64,000 nucleotides of DNA from DASSUW01 sp963789005. Lineage in GTDB: Bacteria > Actinomycetota > Thermoleophilia > Solirubrobacterales > Solirubrobacteraceae. Positions 60,201 to 64,000 of this stretch are shown one piece after another. Position 1 is the stretch's first letter. Each line of letters begins with the position of its first letter. The DNA is taken from the NCBI GenBank assembly GCA_963789005.1, contig CAWBIZ010000004.1:186001-250000 (forward strand), written 5' to 3'. The notes under the pieces are model-generated. The model did no database searches. It was not told the DNA's origin and saw only the letters and a program-made list of their open reading frames with translations. A program made the translations under genes and the position numbers.

Positions 60201-60305
60201 GTAGGCATCCAGCCGGTCGCGCGCCGCGGGCTTCGCGGTTGCGGCCTCCGAGCAGACAACGAACAACAGCGCGGCAGCGATGGCCGCGCACGACGAACGT
60301 CGCAT
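57204..60305 (-). CDS. Large secreted M14 zinc carboxypeptidase with C-terminal beta domains
   Basis: 1033 residues from ATG 60305 (GGGGGG just upstream). Signal peptide RRSSCAAIAAALLFVVCSEAATA, a propeptide with repeated QEFAARQALAG-like helices, then the M14 domain at about 120-430: YSSTQHAREWIAAETNRRL (HxxE), ANPDGYQYTHDGDRLWRKN, HVNYHSVGEW (third zinc ligand) and AWTPELGDGCP (catalytic Glu). Downstream are an Ig-like region, a domain with VLVVAAEDRTGASPV and an immune-inhibitor-A/MAM-like tail. It digests extracellular protein. Intact, unlike the paralogue at 42663-44476. Confidence 0.92.
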   Translation of the reverse strand: MRRSSCAAIAAALLFVVCSEAATAKPAARDRLDAYTAVVQAEQLGMLAEQGFDATGQREVAGGIEVGLVLTKDQRAKLARDGVRTQLTRVQGGLTVQEFAARQALAGFTVWRSYDEPGGFRDQMYALADRHRGVAKLVRLGTTIQGREILAIKLTAGARGVRDGRRPAVLYSSTQHAREWIAAETNRRLMNWYVDRWRAEDPAIKALLETTELWFVLVANPDGYQYTHDGDRLWRKNMRNNDGDPAHSIADGVDPNRNWPSHFKYDEEGSSSIFSSETYRGTAPASEAETQALKGLLDRVGFEFHVNYHSVGEWLLYAEGWQIATPTADDPIYFALSGNLDRPAIPGFHPGLSSDVLYVTNGETTDYAHATTGALAWTPELGDGCPTTDCGFVFPDDEVEVQKEFERNLPFALSVAKSADDPDDPESSLGIQTKPLYVKSDDPYKDGVPGANFTFRFSYGDPQPVRVLAKRSLGEVALKYRINGGATQTRTTQEWGGGERFSPADVHYRAMNGTVTGTSPGDSVEVWFEGDEGGVVYRSDSFTYQAVSESNRRVLVVAAEDRTGASPVQAPGSYAQFYLDAVADAGFSADLYDIDARGRTAPDQLGVLSHYDAVLWYTGDDAVTRTAGRPPGNADRLALDQMLEARAYMNEGGRVLYTGKNAGLQFSPAAGNQFYDPKGEIACAPTPPPGTDPRRCLLLQGSGDGTNDVLEYWLGGFVYVANDGANPAGGVFDVNGLDDPLAGLEWSFNGPDSANNQNTGGSFVSTSGILPPDEFPQFESWPSARWDKPGGPFEPHTGTQYVYSQIADVSYKRLTRQIAVPAGGGNLTFWTSYDTESHWDHLFVEARTAGGSNWTTLPDANGHTTQETGDSCAAGWTELHPQLEHYVTWDGDSTCTPVGSGGGQWHAASGNSAGWQQWSINLGAYAGQTVEISIAYASDWSVQNLGVFLDDIAAPDGTSTSFEAGFDGWAVTGPPPGSGPNANNWTRTDSSGFPVGSAITTPDSLLMGFGFEGISTRASREAVMERILGHLLD

Positions 60306-60426
60306 ATGTCCCCCCTGTACGAGGTACTCGCCTGTTACCTCGCGACGATACACCTCGCATCCTGGCGCTGCGCCACTCATGCGGTCGGCGGCGGTCGTGG
60401 GCCGATCCGTCGGTAACGTCCCGCCG

Positions 60427-61206
60427 GTGCCCGGAACCGTCCGTTACGAGCGCGCCGGCGGCGTCGCGACGATCGCGCTCGATCAGCCGGACACGCGCAA
60501 CGCCCTCTCCGACGAGCTGCTCGACGACCTGATCGCCGCCTTCGAGGCCGCGCGCGACGACGGCGACGTGCGCTGCGTCGTACTGACCTCGACGCACGAC
60601 AAGGTGTTCTCGAGCGGCGGCAACCTGGCGGGCTTCGCGGCCGAGGCGCCGCTCGTGCACAAGCATTTCGGGACCGCTCGCTTCCCGCGGCTGTTCCGGC
60701 TGATCGGCGAGCTGGGGAAGCCGACGATCTGCGCGGCCAACGGGCACGTGCTGGCCGGGGCGCTCGGCGTGGCGCTCGCCTGCGACCTGCTCGTTGCTCG
60801 CGAGGGCGTGCGCTTCGGGACGCCGGAGATCAACGTCGGGGTGTTCCCGTTCATGGTCATGGCGCTGATCTACCGCAACGTGCCGCGCAAGCAGGCGACC
60901 GAGCTGCTGCTGCTGGGCGAGCAGATCTCGGCCGAGGAGGCCGAGCGGATCGGGATCGTCAACCGCGTCGTGGCGGCCGGCGAGTTCGAGGGCTTCGTGC
61001 GCGACTGGGCGGAGCGGCTGGCGGCCAAGTCGCCGGTGCTGATGCGGCTCGGCAAGGACGCACTGTTCCGCCAGCAGGACATGGCGCTGGCCGACGCGCT
61101 CGAGTACCTGCACGCGCAGCTCACGCTCGCGTTCTCGACCGACGACATCCAGGAGGGCGTGAAGGCGTTCTTCGAGAAGCGGGAGCCGGAATGGACAGGC
61201 CGCTGA
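60427..61206 (+). CDS. Enoyl-CoA hydratase/isomerase family protein
   Basis: 259 residues from GTG 60427. Crotonase fold: TIALDQPDTRNALSDELLDDL, VLTSTHDKVFSSGGNLAGF (oxyanion loop), ICAANGHVLAGALGVALACDLLVA and TPEINVGVFPFMVMALIY, where the Glu after TP is the usual acid/base. A beta-oxidation or branched-chain degradation step is likely. The frame is open further upstream, but homology starts here. It overlaps the arginase-family gene by 16 bp. Confidence 0.92.
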   Translation: MPGTVRYERAGGVATIALDQPDTRNALSDELLDDLIAAFEAARDDGDVRCVVLTSTHDKVFSSGGNLAGFAAEAPLVHKHFGTARFPRLFRLIGELGKPTICAANGHVLAGALGVALACDLLVAREGVRFGTPEINVGVFPFMVMALIYRNVPRKQATELLLLGEQISAEEAERIGIVNRVVAAGEFEGFVRDWAERLAAKSPVLMRLGKDALFRQQDMALADALEYLHAQLTLAFSTDDIQEGVKAFFEKREPEWTGR

Positions 61207-61931
61207 GAGTCACGTGCCTGCGGGCGCGGACGTCGGATCGCACCGACGGCGCGGGGGAGGGCGCCGAGGCGCTGGCGCGGGCGCTCGGCGGCCGCGTGGT
61301 CGGCGAGGCGTCGCCGGGCGCGCCGCGTGACTGGTCGGAGGACCTGCCGGACTCCCGTCCAGTGCTCGAGGCAGCGGCGGCCGAGGTGTCGGCGGCGCTC
61401 GACCAGGGCGAGCTCCCGCTTCTGACCGCTTCGGACTGCTCGATCTGCATCGCCACGCTCCCCACCGCGGCGCGACGGATCCCGGGGCTGCGCGTGCTCT
61501 GGCTCGACGCCCACGGAGACTTCAACACGCCCGAGACCACGCCGAGCGGCTTCCTCGGCGGCATGTGCCTGGCCGCCGCGTGCGGGCGCTGGGACGCGGG
61601 CTGGCCCGACACGCTCGACCCGGCCGCGGTCTCCTTCCTCGGCGTCCGTGACCTCGACCCCGGCGAGCGCGTCGAGGCTGACCAGGCCGGTGTCGGCACG
61701 GGCGTGCCCGGCGACGGGCCGGTGTTCGTGCACCTCGACCTCGACGTACTCGACCCATCGGTGCTCGCGCCACAGTTCCCGGTGCCGGGCGGCCTCGAGG
61801 CGACCGAGGTGCGCGACGTGCTCGCGCGGCTGCGCGACGAAGGCCGGCTCGTCGGGCTCGAGGTCACCGCCTTCGAGGACCCTTCGGGGATCGACGTCGT
61901 GCTCGAGATCCTCGAGCCGGTCACGCGCTAG
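61191..61931 (+). CDS. Arginase/agmatinase-family ureohydrolase
   Basis: 246 residues. Manganese-site motifs: LWLDAHGDFNTPETTPSGFLGGM (DxHxD) and VFVHLDLDVLDPSVLAP (DxD), with an early SDCSICIAT in place of GGDHS. Possible substrates include arginine, agmatine, formiminoglutamate or guanidino compounds; the diverged first motif makes a call unsafe. It is translated from ATG 61191 inside the hydratase gene and shares one base with the carboxyltransferase start. Confidence 0.87.
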   Translation: MDRPLRVTCLRARTSDRTDGAGEGAEALARALGGRVVGEASPGAPRDWSEDLPDSRPVLEAAAAEVSAALDQGELPLLTASDCSICIATLPTAARRIPGLRVLWLDAHGDFNTPETTPSGFLGGMCLAAACGRWDAGWPDTLDPAAVSFLGVRDLDPGERVEADQAGVGTGVPGDGPVFVHLDLDVLDPSVLAPQFPVPGGLEATEVRDVLARLRDEGRLVGLEVTAFEDPSGIDVVLEILEPVTR

Positions 61932-63478
61932 TGCTCCGCCCGCTCGTCGACGACCTTCGGGAGCGCCGCGCGAAGGCGATGCTCGGGGGAGGGCAGGAGC
62001 GGATCGCGCGGCAGCACGAGCAGGGCAAGCTGACCGCGCGCGAGCGGATCGCGCTGCTGGTCGACGAGGGGACGTTCACCGAGCTGGGCATCCAGGCCGG
62101 GATCCACCACTCGGTGCGCGGGCTGGAGGATCGGGAGGCGCCCGCCGACGGCGTGATCACCGGCTACGGGCGGGTCGACGGGCGGATGGTGGCGGTGTGC
62201 GCCTACGACTTCACGGTCATGGCCGGCTCGATGGGGACGACCGGGGAGCTGAAGGTCGCTCGGCTGCGGGAGCTGGCGCTGACCAAGCGGATGCCGTTCG
62301 TGTGGCTGCTCGACTCCGCGGGCGCGCGGATCCAGGAGGCGGTCGGGTCGCTGTTCGCGGGCTCGGGGCATCTGTTCCGCGAGGAGGTCGTGGCCAGCGG
62401 GGTGATCCCGCAGGTGGCGGCGCTGATGGGGCCGTGCGCGGCGGGCACGGCGTACATCCCGGGGCTCGCCGACTTCGTGCCGATGGTCTCCGGCCGCGGC
62501 TCGATGGCGCTCGCCGGCCCGCACCTGGTGCGCGCCGCGGTGGGGGAGGACGTCACACAGGAGGAGCTGGGCGGCGCGCGCGTGCACTGCCGCACCTCCG
62601 GCGTCGGCGACCTCGAGGTGGCCGACGACGAGGAGTGCATCGCGCGCATCCGCGAGTACCTCTCCTACTTCCCGTCGCACTGCGAGGAGCGGCCGCCGGT
62701 GCGCGCGAGCGACGACCCGGTCGACCGCATGGACGACGAGCTGCTCGACGTGCTGCCCGCCTCGAACCGCCAGGCGTACGACATGTACGACGTGATCCGG
62801 CGCGTCGTCGACGACGGCGAGTGGCTCGACCTCAAGCCGCGCTTCGCGCGCACGATCATCACCTGCCTGGCGCGGATGGGCGGACGGCCGGTGGGCATCG
62901 TCGCCAGCCAGCCGAAGCACCTGGGCGGGATCCTCGACAACGACTCGGCCGACAAGGCGGCGCGCTTCGTCAACCTCTGCAACGCGTTCGGCCTGCCGCT
63001 GGTGTTCCTCGTCGACGTGCCGGGCTTCATGGTCGGCACCAAGGTCGAGGCCGCGGGCATCATCCGCCACGGCGCGAAGATGCTGCACGCGGTCGCCGGC
63101 GCGACCGTGCCGAAGGTCACCGTCGTGATCCGCAAGGCCTACGGCGCCGGCTACTACGTGATGAACGGCCGCGCCTACGAGCCCGACCTGATCGTCGCCT
63201 GGCCGAGCGCCGAGATCTCGGTCATGGGTCCCGAGGGTGCGGTCGAGATCGTCTTCCGCAAGCAGGTCGAGGAGGCCGACGACCCGGCCGCCAAGCGCGC
63301 GGAGCTGATCGAGGCCTATCGCGGCCTGATCGACGTCTACGTGGCCGCCCGCAACGCCATGGTCGATGACGTGATCGACCCGCGCGAGACCCGCCCGACG
63401 ATCATCCGCGCGCTCGAGATGGCGGAGGGCAAGCGGGTGGAGCGGCCGTTCAAGCGCAACGGAGTCGTCCCGGTCTGA
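61931..63478 (+). CDS. Acyl-CoA carboxyltransferase subunit (propionyl/acetyl-CoA carboxylase beta)
   Basis: 515 residues, GTG start sharing a base with the preceding TAG. Crotonase-type carboxyltransferase: KLTARERIALLVDEGTFTELG, the N-half acyl-CoA site MAGSMGTTGELKVARL and LDSAGARIQEA, and the C-half PLVFLVDVPGFMVGTKVEAAGIIRHGAKMLHA. It transfers carboxyl from biotinyl-BCCP to acyl-CoA. The biotin domain is not fused, so the small BCCP at 50137 is a candidate partner; the biotin carboxylase is not in the window. Confidence 0.94.
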   Translation: MLRPLVDDLRERRAKAMLGGGQERIARQHEQGKLTARERIALLVDEGTFTELGIQAGIHHSVRGLEDREAPADGVITGYGRVDGRMVAVCAYDFTVMAGSMGTTGELKVARLRELALTKRMPFVWLLDSAGARIQEAVGSLFAGSGHLFREEVVASGVIPQVAALMGPCAAGTAYIPGLADFVPMVSGRGSMALAGPHLVRAAVGEDVTQEELGGARVHCRTSGVGDLEVADDEECIARIREYLSYFPSHCEERPPVRASDDPVDRMDDELLDVLPASNRQAYDMYDVIRRVVDDGEWLDLKPRFARTIITCLARMGGRPVGIVASQPKHLGGILDNDSADKAARFVNLCNAFGLPLVFLVDVPGFMVGTKVEAAGIIRHGAKMLHAVAGATVPKVTVVIRKAYGAGYYVMNGRAYEPDLIVAWPSAEISVMGPEGAVEIVFRKQVEEADDPAAKRAELIEAYRGLIDVYVAARNAMVDDVIDPRETRPTIIRALEMAEGKRVERPFKRNGVVPV

Positions 63479-63481
63479 CGC

Positions 63482-63487
63482 TAGTCT
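63482..63487 (+). promoter_or_regulatory. -10 hexamer TAGTCT
   Basis: Four nt after the carboxyltransferase stop and 10 nt before GTG 63498, giving a near-leaderless message for the PAS protein. Confidence 0.3.
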
Positions 63488-63497
63488 CGCCGCCGTC

Positions 63498-64000
63498 GTG
63501 ATCGGCATGGACGGCTTCACGCTGCTCGGCGCCATCCCCGTCGGGCTGCAGATCTGGGGTGAAGGGCCCGCTGGCGTCTCCCTGCGCTGGGCCAACCACG
63601 ACGACGCGCGCGAGGTCGGGCGCTCGGCGGCGGTCGCGGCGCTCGCCGGTGAGGACGCCGACACGGTCGAGGACTGCGGCGAGGCCGGTTGGTGCCGGGT
63701 GCGGGCGCGGCCGCTCGGCAACGGCACCGTGCTGGTCAGCCTCGAGGACTTCGCGGACGTGCGCGAGCGCGAGCAGATCGACGCCGCGATCGTCGAGAAC
63801 CTCCAGGACGGGCTGGTCGTCGTCGACCTCGCCGGGCGGATCACGCGCGCCAACCACGCGGCCGCCGAGCTCTTCGGCGCCGGCGACCTGGTCGGCAGCC
63901 GGCTGCGCGATCTGCCCGTCGAGCTGCGCCGCCGCGGGGGCGCCCGGCTGGAGGCGTCGGCCTCGCCCGTGCGACGCGCGCTCGCCGGCGAGACCGTCCG
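63498..64000 (+). CDS. PAS-domain sensor protein (N-terminal part)
   Basis: Open to the window end. From GTG 63498 (or ATG 63507) it reads VIGMDGFTLLGAIPVGLQIWG, a first PAS-like region with LRWANHDDAREVGRS, then a second PAS start DAAIVENLQDGLVVVDLAGRITRANHAAAELFGAGDLVG. Likely the sensor part of a PP2C phosphatase, histidine kinase or cyclase; the output domain is outside the window. Confidence 0.75.
   Translation, partial: MIGMDGFTLLGAIPVGLQIWGEGPAGVSLRWANHDDAREVGRSAAVAALAGEDADTVEDCGEAGWCRVRARPLGNGTVLVSLEDFADVREREQIDAAIVENLQDGLVVVDLAGRITRANHAAAELFGAGDLVGSRLRDLPVELRRRGGARLEASASPVRRALAGETV

Noticed and set aside
57216..60416. 1066-codon plus-strand open frame antisense to the M14 peptidase
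   Set aside because: Composition of an antisense shadow; the minus strand has signal peptide, zinc motifs and all family segments.

Overview
High-GC bacterial chromosome segment (very roughly 70% G+C by eye). The ribosomal block, ECF sigma factors fused to a membrane tail, a DipZ thiol-redox protein, leaderless-looking starts and acyl-CoA genes suggest an actinobacterium, and I lean to Thermoleophilia (Solirubrobacterales). That placement is inference; a 16S or marker-gene tree would settle it. No phage, conjugative element, integrase, transposase gene or CRISPR array was seen.

Layout. 1-7.3 kb: end of the spc/alpha ribosomal block (secY-adk-map-[gap]-rpmJ-rpsM-rpsK-rpsD-rpoA-rplQ-truA). The usual infA between map and rpmJ is absent; that gap holds a MITE-like palindromic element and a frameshifted gene remnant. 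7.3-12.2 kb: surE-ligA, an array of twin-hairpin repeats and an orphan histidine kinase. 12.2-18.5 kb: a chimeric phosphatase remnant, a PBP4-type peptidase, a patatin lipase, a long-chain acyl-CoA ligase and a Nif3-like protein. 18.5-24 kb: a sigma factor fusion, tRNA-Pro(CGG), an FAD oxidoreductase and a PAS-GAF-PP2C phosphatase. 24-34.5 kb: hypotheticals, acetoacetyl-CoA synthetase, a HipA-like/DUF3037 pair, a sugar dehydrogenase lipoprotein, an MBL-fold hydrolase, a Leu/Val-type dehydrogenase, a second sigma factor fusion, an ArfB-like factor and a TolB-like propeller. 34.5-42.2 kb: a frameshifted AceE/transketolase-like gene, lhgO, an MFS pump and a two-component pair. 42.2-48.8 kb: a second locus of the palindromic repeat, two badly frameshifted peptidase genes, an epimerase, NUDIX, rubredoxin and a spermidine-synthase-like membrane protein. 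48.8-64 kb: BioF-like enzyme, biotinyl carrier, PlsC-like acyltransferase, DipZ, cupin, SDR, a degenerate ABC ATPase, acyl-CoA dehydrogenase, a large intact M14 peptidase, enoyl-CoA hydratase, arginase-family enzyme, acyl-CoA carboxyltransferase and the start of a PAS sensor.

How it fits together. The metabolic theme is acyl-CoA and branched-chain or ketone-body carbon (acyl-CoA ligase, acetoacetyl-CoA synthetase, Leu/Val dehydrogenase, acyl-CoA dehydrogenase, enoyl-CoA hydratase, carboxyltransferase and BCCP). Many starts lie 6-12 nt after a TANNNT-like -10 hexamer, which suggests frequent leaderless transcription. Several genes lack any canonical start where their conserved N-terminus must begin.

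Most unusual content: (i) a dispersed element of about 60-80 bp made of two stacked hairpins, each with one bulged A, sitting at gene 3' ends and supplying the last codons and stop of two unrelated genes; (ii) a second palindromic family built on alternating GTTGACG/CGTCAAC heptamers at two loci; (iii) three genes that appear to start with CTG; (iv) one palindrome, AGGGTACCCT, that can act as the -10 of two divergent genes.
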